This document shows, in pieces, positions 32,460 through 41,400 of a stretch of 48,057 bases of DNA (within the stretch, counting starts at the first letter, position 1; every line of letters begins with the position of its first letter). This stretch comes from UMGS363 sp964402055 (GTDB lineage Bacteria; Bacillota; Clostridia; Oscillospirales; Ruminococcaceae), in assembly GCA_964402055.1 (NCBI GenBank), contig CAYOAV010000008.1, positions 1-48,057 of the forward strand, given 5' to 3'. The translations under genes were made by a program, and so were the position numbers. The notes under the pieces were generated by a model. That model saw only the letters and a program-made list of their open reading frames with translations, was not told the origin of the DNA and searched no databases.

Positions 32460-33194
32460 ATGAGTAGAATTGGTTATCATACAGCCGCTTCGGGCGTTAT
32501 AAGCTATCAGCTCGGAATGGACGTTACCGCTAATAACCTCGCAAATGTAAACACCTATGGCTTCAAGGCTTCAAGACCTTCATTTGCAGATCTTATTTAT
32601 ACAAAAAGAAACACGGACAACGAGGAGGTTCAGTTCGGTCACGGTGTAAGAGTTGACAAGACTGATCTTATGTTTGAACAGTCGCAGGTAAGAGAAACAG
32701 GCAGAGAGCTTGATTTTGCCGCTCTGAACGAAGGATTTTTTGCCGTTGAGGAGGGCATTACAGGTGAGGTAAAATACACAAAGGACGGTTCGTTCTATCT
32801 TTCAAATAATGGCGATGGCACTTATCAGCTTGTTGATTCGGAGGGTGGATTTGTACTTGATTACAATGGCAACCGCATTACCGTTCCGTTTATTGATGAT
32901 ACGACTGATATTGACACTGTTGCTCTTACAAATATGATCGGAACCTTTACCTTTGAAAATCCATATGGTCTGGATCAGATCGGAAGCAACTATTTTGAGG
33001 CAAATCAGTCAAGCGGTGCGGCTGTTGCAAATGACAGCGTTGTAAAGAAAAACGGCTTCCTTGAAGCTTCCTCCACGAATATTGCAAATGAGATGACCAA
33101 AGTTATCGAATATCAGAGAGCTTTCCAGCTCAACACGACAATGGTTAAGACGCATAATGAGCTTGAGGATATTATCAACAACCTCAGAAATTAA
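32460..33194 (+). CDS. flagellar rod protein of FlgF/FlgG family (second)
   Basis: The 244-residue protein is closer to the FlgG/FlgF consensus: GMDVTANNLANVNTYGFKASRPSFADLIY (about 19-47), the ELDFAALNEGFFAV strand and the C-terminal SSTNIANEMTKVIEYQRAFQLNTTMVKTHNELEDIINNLR. With the previous gene it would build the distal rod. It is preceded by GAAAGGA and followed by cheC. Confidence 0.88.
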   Translation: MSRIGYHTAASGVISYQLGMDVTANNLANVNTYGFKASRPSFADLIYTKRNTDNEEVQFGHGVRVDKTDLMFEQSQVRETGRELDFAALNEGFFAVEEGITGEVKYTKDGSFYLSNNGDGTYQLVDSEGGFVLDYNGNRITVPFIDDTTDIDTVALTNMIGTFTFENPYGLDQIGSNYFEANQSSGAAVANDSVVKKNGFLEASSTNIANEMTKVIEYQRAFQLNTTMVKTHNELEDIINNLRN

Positions 33195-33230
33195 TAGTCA
33201 ATCGACAGTTAATGAAAGGAATTGTGAATA

Positions 33231-33854
33231 ATGGCAATTACAAACATTGAAGAGCTTAAGGATATGCATCTTGACGTTCTCAAGGAAATAGGAAATATTG
33301 GCTCGGGGAATGCCGCAAGTGCTTTGTCTACGATGTTGAATACTGAGATCGATATAAGCGTGCCATCGGTCAAGTTGCTCGATTTTTCCGAGGCGGTAAA
33401 TTTCCTTGGCGGTCCTGAACAGATAGCAATTGGTATGCTTGTCAATATAACAGGCGATGTTACTGGAATGATGCTTTATGTTATCCAGCATTCCTGTGCA
33501 AGCAGTATGACAAGTGCTGTTTTCGGAACGGAGATTGAGGATATTGCAAATATGAACGATATGGAGGTTTCCTTTATCAGCGAGATTGGAAATATTATGT
33601 CGGCTTCATATATAAATGCTATTGCATCGCTTACGAATATGATGATTGATATTTCTGTGCCGAATATGTGTGTTGATATGGCAGGTGCTATCCTCAGCGT
33701 TCCTGCGGTAAGCTTTGCACAGGTCGGCGATAAGGTTCTCTTTATTGATGACAGCTTTATTATTGGTGGAAATGAAGTTAAAAGCAATATGATACTTGTT
33801 CCGGAGATGAATTCGCTTGAGTATCTGTTTAATAAGCTGGGAGTGAATATCTGA
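33231..33854 (+). CDS. cheC: CheY-P phosphatase CheC
   Basis: CheC dephosphorylates CheY-P and is activated by binding CheD. The 207-residue protein has two intact active centres: D15-E19-N22 with P45, and S114-E118-N121 with P144. Size and motif spacing match the family. Its stop overlaps the cheD start by one base (TGATG), which fits a stoichiometric complex. With FliY it makes a second CheY-P phosphatase in the operon. Confidence 0.95.
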   Translation: MAITNIEELKDMHLDVLKEIGNIGSGNAASALSTMLNTEIDISVPSVKLLDFSEAVNFLGGPEQIAIGMLVNITGDVTGMMLYVIQHSCASSMTSAVFGTEIEDIANMNDMEVSFISEIGNIMSASYINAIASLTNMMIDISVPNMCVDMAGAILSVPAVSFAQVGDKVLFIDDSFIIGGNEVKSNMILVPEMNSLEYLFNKLGVNI

Positions 33855-34348
33855 TGGGAACAACATTGACAGTTGGAATTGCTGATCTTAAGGTAGGCAA
33901 GGGCGATGATGTTCTCGTTACATATGCTCTTGGTTCATGCGTTGGAATATGCCTTTATGACGCTGAAAGCAAAATAGCAGGCCTGGCACATATAATGCTC
34001 CCATTGAGCAAGGATGCTGCGGCAACAAGCAAGGCAACTCCCGAAAACCGCCGCCGTTATGCTGATACAGGCATAACAGAGCTTATTCAGGAAATGAATC
34101 TTGCAGGAGCTTCGACAAAGAATCTGACGGCGAAAATAGCCGGCGGAGCTCAGATGTTTACGGCAAGCTCTGCAGTTTTTAATATTGGTGAAAGAAATCT
34201 TGAAGCGGTAAAGAAAATGCTGGCTTCATATCGTATAAAAATTGTTGCTGATGATACAGGTTTAAATTACGGAAGAACTGTATTTTTTCACGCTGATACG
34301 GGTATAATGGAAGTAAAATCGGCAACAAGGGAAACTAAGCAGCTTTAA
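33854..34348 (+). CDS. cheD: chemoreceptor glutamine deamidase CheD
   Basis: CheD deamidates glutamines on chemoreceptors and stimulates CheC. The 164-residue protein has the catalytic Cys29 in GSCVGICLYD and His46 in AGLAHIMLP, followed by the conserved NRRRYADTGITELIQEM and KIAGGAQMF segments. It is translationally coupled to cheC and is the last recognisable chemotaxis gene of the operon. cheA, cheW, cheB and cheR are not in the window. Confidence 0.95.
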   Translation: MGTTLTVGIADLKVGKGDDVLVTYALGSCVGICLYDAESKIAGLAHIMLPLSKDAAATSKATPENRRRYADTGITELIQEMNLAGASTKNLTAKIAGGAQMFTASSAVFNIGERNLEAVKKMLASYRIKIVADDTGLNYGRTVFFHADTGIMEVKSATRETKQL

Positions 34349-34361
34349 TGAGGTGATTAAT

Positions 34362-34664
34362 TTGAATATTACGGAAATGATGAAATCGGTTCGTGATTCC
34401 TTTGCTTCGCTTGCAATTGTTCTTACGGTTTATGGTCTGGTTGAGAGATTTTTGCTCCCCAAAAAAACGAAAATCGTTGTTGACGAGGGCATTGAAGCCG
34501 AATTGGTTGCGCTCGGCAAAAAGGGCAATCCAAAGGCTGTTTACGTCAGCTCAAAGAAAAACAGGATAAATTTCAGGGGAGCTGTATTTTTTAGCACGCT
34601 TGCGTTGGTTATAACCAAGCTGATCGCTCAATATGAGGAAAATCATAATATCACAATTGAATAA
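34362..34664 (+). CDS. unrecognised small membrane protein at the end of the operon
   Basis: I do not recognise this 100-residue protein. It has two hydrophobic segments (SLAIVLTVYGLVERFLL, about 15-31, and GAVFFSTLALVITKLI, about 73-88) flanking a basic loop (LPKKTKIVVDEG, LGKKGNPKAVYVSSKKNRINFR). TTG at 34362 is the start because GAGGTG lies six bases before it, the same arrangement as motB. It is 13 bases after cheD and right before the operon terminator, so it is co-expressed with motility. A motor- or receptor-associated role is only a guess. Confidence 0.65.
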   Translation: MNITEMMKSVRDSFASLAIVLTVYGLVERFLLPKKTKIVVDEGIEAELVALGKKGNPKAVYVSSKKNRINFRGAVFFSTLALVITKLIAQYEENHNITIE

Positions 34665-34670
34665 AAAATT

Positions 34671-34712
34671 AAGCTGTACAGATTTTTGATTTCTGTACAG
34701 CTTTTGTTATTC
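34671..34712. terminator. terminator shared by flagellar operon and metRS-like gene
   Basis: AAGCTGTACAG (34671-34681) pairs perfectly with CTGTACAGCTT (34693-34703); TTTTGTT follows on the plus strand and an A-rich stretch precedes it, so it can work in both directions between convergent genes. Confidence 0.88.
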
Positions 34713-36731
34713 TGTATCAAACTGACTTTCGTGACGCTTGAAGAAGTCGGTTCTTGGTTCGAGGAACTTAAGCTTATGCTCCGTTTCATTCGGGAGAAGC
34801 TTTTCAAATGTATCAAAAATATTATCCCAATCCCATACAGCTTCGTTGATCTGTAAGTAGTCACGCACACCCTCTGTTCCGCTCGGAACGATAGGGTGGA
34901 GAAGTACCATAGCAGTTTTTATCATATGGAACACGTCAATGAGCCACTGTCTGCGTTTTTCAGAGTCATCATTCTTATCGGTTTCATTTTTATTTCTTGC
35001 CATATACTTGCTTGCTTTTCTGATGTAGGAATCGAGGACGTATGTTACCTGGTGGAACTCGAATTTATACATAAAGCGTTCGTATTCGAGGATAGCCTTT
35101 TCGCTATCGGCAAGGATCTCTTCTGAAACATTTCCGATAGGCATATTTCCGTCAAGATATTTCTGAACCTCATAGAAGCAGGTTCTGATAATTCTGTTGA
35201 ATACGTTTGAAAGCAGGAAGCCTTCCTTTGTTACGGGATCGCTGTCCTCGGGTTTAGCGGTAGGGTTAAGCGGCTTCGGCTGGAAGCTTACAGATCTCAT
35301 ACCAAGACCGAGCGAGAGGAAGTGCATACGGAGCTGTTCAGCGGTATAATAATCAAGAAGCTCTTTCGCCATAGGCGGTTTTACAGAGCCACTGCTTGAT
35401 GCTTTTTTATCGAGGAAAAGAATATGATGATTTGCAACAAGCGTTGAATTCTGAAGCTGACCATCGGGTGTTTCGGCAGTTATTTCGCCGTCCTGCAATG
35501 CACAGAAAAGAGCGGTTTGGGCAACGCCGTAGAAGTAGATATTATCCTGTCCGATAAACTGGTAAACCTCTGCGTCCTTACTGCACCAATAATCACGCCA
35601 TTCAGACATATCTTTGCCGACTGATTCGAGGTAAGCAGCGGTAAATGAGATAGGTGCCCAAAGTGATTCAGGCCATACCCATATTGTGAGCGGATCTTCA
35701 CCCTCAAGAACAGGAGCGGGAACGCCCCATTCGATATTACCTGTAAGTCTGAACGGAACGAGCGTCTTGCCTGTTCTGAAACGAACTCCCTTTTCGGTAA
35801 GCAGCTCGCAGGCTCTGTCACGGTCGGTAAGCTCCTTGAACTTAATTGTAAATGAAGTCTTTTTAGGCTCTTCAATAAGCTCATGCTCCGCCATTTTATC
35901 CTTGACGGAAAGATAATCGTCCATATAGTCGTTCATAACGTAAACGACAGGCGGTTCAAGAAATTCGCCGATAGTTTTCTTTACGACCTGACGAACGTTA
36001 TCCTTGGCTTTGAGCTGCTCCATATAATCATTGAGGAGAGGATAAAATTCAGTCAGCTTGAAATACCAGTTTGTGACATCACGCATAACAGGTCGAAGTC
36101 CTGTAAGGGTTGATTTCGGGTCGATGAGGTTCACAGGCATATACTGATGACCAAGGTCGCATTCATCGGCATATCCCTTTTCGGACTGACAGCCCTGCAC
36201 GGGACATTTTCCGATAACCTGTCTGCCGTTGAGGAATGTTCCGACCTTTTCGTCATAGAATTGTGCGGTTGCGATTTTTTTCAGGCAGCCCTTTTCATAA
36301 AGTCTGCGGATAACCTTATCTGAAACCATATTATGTATTTCAGCAGTTCTTCCAAGACCTGATGCACCAAAAAGGTTTGTGCTTATTTCATATGCTTCAA
36401 GTGTAGCCTTCTGATCGTCGTGATTTGATTGAACAAAATCACGGATAGAGCCTGTATAGCCCTTTTCCTCGACAAGCTTTCTGTAGCTTTCGGCAATAGG
36501 TGAACCATAGCAGTCAGTACCGCTGACAAAAATAACGTTATCCTTGCCTATTCTGTCACGCAGGAATCTTGCATAAACATCGGCAAAAACGAAAACTCCG
36601 CCGACGTGACCGAAATGGAGCTGCTTGTTGCCATAAGGCATACCGCCTGTTACGATAGCTCTTTTCGGAAATTCGGGACGGTTATCTCTTGAAATTTTTT
36701 TCTTATTATATTCGGGATTAGGATTACCCAT
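34707..36731 (-). CDS. methionyl-tRNA synthetase-like class I enzyme (divergent)
   Basis: The 674-residue protein is built like MetRS: the HIGH-type motif HFGHVGG (39-45), zinc-binding residues C176, C181 and C191 followed by H195, and the catalytic core (PESLWAPISF, FIGQDNIYFYG). Two points are odd. The KMSKS loop reads KKASSSG (442-448), without the second lysine. About 70 residues (around 262-330) are inserted before the GNIEWGVPAP segment. It may be the organism's MetRS in a divergent form or a paralogue. ATG at 36731 is chosen because GGAGG lies seven bases before it; the frame opens ten codons earlier without a site. Confidence 0.78.
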   Translation of the reverse strand: MGNPNPEYNKKKISRDNRPEFPKRAIVTGGMPYGNKQLHFGHVGGVFVFADVYARFLRDRIGKDNVIFVSGTDCYGSPIAESYRKLVEEKGYTGSIRDFVQSNHDDQKATLEAYEISTNLFGASGLGRTAEIHNMVSDKVIRRLYEKGCLKKIATAQFYDEKVGTFLNGRQVIGKCPVQGCQSEKGYADECDLGHQYMPVNLIDPKSTLTGLRPVMRDVTNWYFKLTEFYPLLNDYMEQLKAKDNVRQVVKKTIGEFLEPPVVYVMNDYMDDYLSVKDKMAEHELIEEPKKTSFTIKFKELTDRDRACELLTEKGVRFRTGKTLVPFRLTGNIEWGVPAPVLEGEDPLTIWVWPESLWAPISFTAAYLESVGKDMSEWRDYWCSKDAEVYQFIGQDNIYFYGVAQTALFCALQDGEITAETPDGQLQNSTLVANHHILFLDKKASSSGSVKPPMAKELLDYYTAEQLRMHFLSLGLGMRSVSFQPKPLNPTAKPEDSDPVTKEGFLLSNVFNRIIRTCFYEVQKYLDGNMPIGNVSEEILADSEKAILEYERFMYKFEFHQVTYVLDSYIRKASKYMARNKNETDKNDDSEKRRQWLIDVFHMIKTAMVLLHPIVPSGTEGVRDYLQINEAVWDWDNIFDTFEKLLPNETEHKLKFLEPRTDFFKRHESQFDTE

Positions 36732-36743
36732 ATAAAAACCTCC

Positions 36744-36788
36744 AAAAAACAAACAAAGCACAGCATACTACATTCGCTCTGCTTTGTT
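36744..36788 (-). terminator. hairpin-T-run between the unknown gene and metRS-like gene
   Basis: Read on the minus strand, AACAAAGCA pairs with TGCTTTGTT (plus-strand 36780-36788 and 36752-36760) and a T-rich run follows directly, ending where the GGAGG ribosome site of the synthetase gene begins. It should end the upstream transcript at least in part. No T-box or other leader is seen and there is little room for a separate promoter. Confidence 0.65.
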
Positions 36789-36796
36789 CAAATAAA

Positions 36797-37771
36797 TCAG
36801 CTCAAAACGAGGATAGCCATATCTCCGTTGTTAGCCTCGCCTGCATTCTTGACAGCAACAACCATCTTCCAGATTATATCGTTGCCTGTTTTACGCAGAG
36901 CGTCATCAAATGATGAAACAGCCTTTACAAAGTCTTCTTCGCCCTTGCCGTCCATATAGCAGGTAAGAAGAACCTTATATGCGTTGTAAAGTACGCAGAA
37001 GAACACATAATTATCCCAAATATCAAGCTTGTCCGAAGCCGCATAGGGAATAGAATATGTCCATACATAATTGACAAGGATATTTTCCATCCAGTCGGAG
37101 TGATTTGCAAGGAAATCATCTCTGTACTTTTCACGCATTTTAACGTACTTATTCATATCGACCATATTAAGCGTTTCAGGACCTGATACGCCAAGGTTCT
37201 TATAAACCTCTGCCATAACCTCCTTAAATTCGGGAGTGGTCTTTTTTACAGCCTTGAGCAGTGAAATACCGTCTGCAAGGGAGAAGGTAGGTGTAAATGA
37301 AAGTCCGTCAAAGAATTTAAGTGTCTTTTCATAATCCCTGTCCATAATGAATCTTTCAATAAAGCGTGGGATAAGGTTCGGCTGACCCTGATCGATCATA
37401 CCCTGAACGGTTTTAACTCCGTAATTGAGCATAAGCATACGGCTTTCGAGGGGAAGCTCCTTATTCTGGAGTATTCCCATAAAAAGTGTACGGAGCGGCC
37501 AATAGTATTGTGCAACGGGAGCGGCTTTTATTGCAGCCTCGGAGCTTTCGATAAAGGGAGCTTCCTTTTCGCCTGTAAGCTGGCTCATTCTGAACGAAAT
37601 AGTTTTTTCCTGCATCATTCTGCGGACTACATCGGGGTTACTCAGATACAGCACATACTCAACTGCCGCAGGGGAAACGATAATATCGGAAAAATCCTTA
37701 TAATTTTCTTCAGGGCCTGTTACATCAACAAGCTCCTTGAAATATGACGGTGTAAAAACGGGAAATGCCAT
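36797..37771 (-). CDS. unrecognised 324-residue soluble protein
   Basis: I do not recognise this protein. It has no signal peptide or TM segment, is helical in character with many Met, Phe, Lys and Glu, and shows no catalytic motif I know. It has its own promoter (37837-37865) and a good ribosome site (GGAG, seven bases before the ATG). A hairpin with a T-run separates it from the downstream synthetase-like gene. A helical-repeat or scaffold protein is possible but unsupported. Confidence 0.7.
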   Translation of the reverse strand: MAFPVFTPSYFKELVDVTGPEENYKDFSDIIVSPAAVEYVLYLSNPDVVRRMMQEKTISFRMSQLTGEKEAPFIESSEAAIKAAPVAQYYWPLRTLFMGILQNKELPLESRMLMLNYGVKTVQGMIDQGQPNLIPRFIERFIMDRDYEKTLKFFDGLSFTPTFSLADGISLLKAVKKTTPEFKEVMAEVYKNLGVSGPETLNMVDMNKYVKMREKYRDDFLANHSDWMENILVNYVWTYSIPYAASDKLDIWDNYVFFCVLYNAYKVLLTCYMDGKGEEDFVKAVSSFDDALRKTGNDIIWKMVVAVKNAGEANNGDMAILVLS

Positions 37772-37836
37772 TCTTATTCTCCAATCCCGACGGCACTCGT
37801 ATATGCACCGCCGTAAATATTTTCAATCAACGATTA

Positions 37837-37865
37837 ATTATATCATATTATCCGCATAATTGCAA
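37837..37865 (-). promoter_or_regulatory. sigma-A promoter of the unknown gene
   Basis: Read on the minus strand: TTGCAA (plus-strand 37860-37865), 17-bp spacer, perfect TATAAT (plus-strand 37837-37842). The leader, about 60 bases, contains ACGGC/GCCGT inverted sequence near 37787-37813. Confidence 0.8.
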
Positions 37866-37885
37866 GTTTTATTTGAAAAAAGCCA

Positions 37886-38451
37886 TCACTGATCATCTGA
37901 AACGGTCTTCGGAAGGGTATTTTGGTAGGCTTCATTGTCAAACCATGCGTCAAGAACCTCGGTTGAAATGGAATAGCCCTCGGAGGTCTTTACATATTCA
38001 AGGATTTCACCCGTTGTAAGGAGAGTTTCGATTTCCTTGACGGTAAGGTTAAGATAATCTGCGGCTTCGCTTTCGGTGAGATATTTTTTCTCGCTGTAAT
38101 TAACGCTTTCGGGCTGGGTTATGTTATTTATGCTGGAAAAGGATTTTTCTTCCATTGTTTTGCAAAGCTTACGGATACCGCCGCCAATGGATAAACCGCT
38201 TATAAGCACGCATATTCCGAGGAAAACCGCACCTATGANNNNNNNNNNNNNNNNNNNNNNNNNNNNNNNNNNNNNNNNNNNNNNNNNNNNNNNNNNNNNN
38301 NNNNNNNNNNNNNNNNNNNNNNNNNNNNNNNNNNNNNNCCAATGGATAAACCGCTTATAAGCACGCATATTCCGAGGAAAACCGCACCTATGAATGTGCC
38401 GTTGAGCATTTTTACGTTATTTCTGCTTTTAGCTGTCTGATTTTGTGGCAT
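37886..38451 (-). CDS. small membrane protein with helix-turn-helix domain (split by false gap)
   Basis: The gene is broken by a false gap (38184-38393). The 55 bp on both sides are identical and both copies encode IGAVFLGICVLISGLSI in frame with one half each, so removing 155 bases gives one intact protein of 136 residues. It has an N-terminal TM segment (about 20-37) and a C-terminal excisionase/MerR-like helix-turn-helix (YLTESEAADYLNLTVKEIETLLTTGEILEYVKTSEGYSISTEVLDAWF, about 72-118). Between them is a soluble linker. A DNA-binding-type domain behind a TM helix is unusual. It starts 17 bases after addA and is probably the last gene of the rhomboid-like/addBA operon. Its function is unknown. 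Confidence 0.75.
38184..38393. other. false gap: 55-bp duplicate around 100 N
   Basis: Bases 38184-38238 are identical to 38339-38393, with exactly 100 N between. As at 24695-24904 the overlap length is 55, which points to a de Bruijn assembly at that k-mer size and not to a biological repeat. Confidence 0.92.
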
Positions 38452-38468
38452 ATTATCCCAACCTTTCT

Positions 38469-41400
38469 TTATGTGTCATTTTTCAGTTTGATTTCAATTT
38501 CGCAGTCAAGGCTGAACGAGTAAAGATAAGCTCCTGCCGCCCTGACGTTAAATATTTTCTCCAATGCCGCACTGTAAAGCACCAGCTGTCTACGATATCT
38601 GTCGGCTAAGACATCAGCTGAACTAACTCTGTCCGTTTTATAATCGACAATTATCATTTCGCCGTTTTCAAAGAAGATACAGTCTGCGATACCCTGGAGC
38701 ATACTATTTTCATTATACTCTAAATTGAAGCTTTCGTCAAGAGATAGCTGCGATAATCCGACAAGAAATTTCTGTTCACGTCTGACATCGGGGGAATTTT
38801 TCATACGTTTATAGAGCTTTGAGCCGAAAAACGCAGAAATATGCTTATAATTTATTGAATCACGCTCCGCACTGCTTATGAGACCGAGAGCTTCAAGGCG
38901 TTCAGCTTCCTTTTGAGGATTGCTTTCTGCGGCAGAATAATCTGCGTACTGCATAAAGGTATGAGTAGCAGTTCCTATTTCAGCGGCAGTAAGTTTGCTG
39001 TGTTCAGCGGCAAAATCCGGTCTGCGGAGGAAAACTTCATCAATCTCGCTTTTGGCAATTTCGGTTATAGTCAGCTTGGCGAGTTTATCGGTCAGGCATC
39101 TGTCATAGCTTCTTTCAAAGTTGCCGAGCAAACGCTTGACATCATCGTCATTCGGGAGCGGCTTGATATTTTCATCGGCATTCTCATCGGAGGAACAGGG
39201 AGCATATGTTGAAATTTTTATCCTTGCCTTACTTTTTCTTATCGGGATATATATTTCATTCTGTATTTTACTTCCGTCAGGGTGGGTAAGTACTGCGGCA
39301 ATTAACCAATCGAGCATAGAGCTTGCCTTGACTGCTGACGGAGAACCGTTTTCTGCGGAAATACGCATTGAACATTCTGATATTTTTCGTCTTGTAGCAT
39401 CACTATCGGGGATAGTTATAAAAAGCTTTTCCTTTGCTCTTGTTAATGCAACATATAAAAGCCGCATTTCCTCGTTTATGCTTTCACGCTTATTGACCTG
39501 CGAAATTGCATACCTTGGAAATGAATCATAAAGCCTGCCAGTGCTTATATCCTGAATTTTAAAACCTGTTCCAAGTTCAAGATTAATCTGCATACGGTTA
39601 TGGCAATCGGAAAGGTTGAATTTTTTTGATGTGCCGCAAAGGAATACAAACGGGTATTCAAGACCCTTTGATTTATGTATGGTTTTTATGGAAACGGCAT
39701 TATCCGCCGCAGATACGACTGACGCACGGACAAGATCTCCTCCGTTTTCCGAAACGTCCGAAAGATAACGCAGGAATCCTGACAAGCCGCCTGATGAATT
39801 TGTTTCATAAGCCTTTGCGTATTCAAGCAGAAGCCGCAAATTTGCTTTTTTCTGCTCACCGTCGGAATAAACGCTCATTGAAGAAAGGAAATCCGTGCTG
39901 TCATAGATATTTATGATAAGCTTTTCAAGGCTTTGAGATGCGGCGGCAAGTCTTAAATCCCTGAAAATATTGCAGAAGCGTACAAGCTTAGCCTTTGCAG
40001 GATATACGCTGTCATTTTCAGCGGCACGCAGAACCGCCTTATAAAGCTTTTCCTCACGGCTTTCCGACATAAGTCTTAGTTCCGCCATATCGTCTGCATT
40101 AAGCATAAACATCGGTGACATAAGCACGGAAACAAGCGGAATATCCTGCATAGGATCGTCAATGACCCTGAGCAGATCGAGAAGCACCGATATTTCCCTT
40201 GAACGCAGGTAGCTGACTGTTTCCTCACAGACCGCTTTTATTCCGCAGGCGGCAAGCTCATCGGCATAAAGCTGACCTCTTATTCTGTCACGGAGAAGTA
40301 TGCAGAAATCCTTCGGTTCGCATGGTCGCAGTGAACCCTTATCGCTGACTGATACCTTTTCGAGCATTTCCTTTATTTTTGAAGCGGCTGCTCTTGCCTC
40401 CGCTTGTACGGCGGAAATGGGTTCTTCGTCATTATCATCGGTTGTTGGAGTAGCTGTATCGGGTGAAAAAATAATTTCGGTTGCCCTGTCGCTATCGGGA
40501 TAGGAAGCACCATATTCAAGACTTTCGCCCTCGGTATAGTCTATACCGCCCGATTTTCTGCTCATAATATTCTGGAAAACATCGTTGACAAAATCAACAA
40601 CATCTATACTGCTTCGGAAATTTCTGTTAAGAAGTACGGAGGCATTTTTTCCTTGGAAATCCTTTGTATATGGTTCGGAGGTATCGAGGACCTGCATAAA
40701 ATTGTTAGGATTTGCAAGACGAAAACGATAAATAGACTGCTTGACATCACCGACTACAAAGAGGTTATCGCCGCCCTTTTCAGCAGTTCCGTTATGTGAA
40801 AGCATACGGAAAATCAGGCTTTGAGTATTATTTGAATCCTGAAATTCGTCTATCATAATAAGCTTATAATAGTTGGAAAGCTCCTCTGCAAGAGCTGTTC
40901 TGGAAATGCTGCCGTTTTCGTCCTTTTGGCATAACAGCTTGATTGCAAGCTGCTCTGCATCGGAAAAGCCGAGAGCGTTTTTCTCGTTTTTTATTTCGGC
41001 TATTTCATCTATAAGAGCCTTGACAAGTTCAGAAATTCCGCTTAAAATATCAGCGTTTATTTTATAATCATCGGAAATTTCATCACGGGTAAAGGAATTT
41101 TCGGCAAGCTCGTTATATATTTTTTTATACTTATCACGGATATCCTTAACAAAACTGATCAAAGCTTCATCGTCTGAGCCTTTTTCTGTTTTCGGATAAC
41201 GGCAGGTTTCAAATTTTATCGGCTTTAGCTGACGCTCCTCCCATTTTAAAGCTGTATCGCAAACACGCTCTGCGAGTTGTTCAAGCATTTCCGCTTCGCC
41301 TGAAATTATCTGTTGAGCCTTAGATTTTCCGTCATCGGGAACAGCTTCAGCCGCATAAAAAGCAAGCGAAGCCGCCGAGCTAAGCTCATCTGAAATATAG

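Noticed and set aside
36732..36796. T-box leader before the methionyl-tRNA synthetase-like gene
   Set aside because: The spacer is only about 65 bases and holds a terminator of the previous gene, with no T-box sequence or specifier stem.
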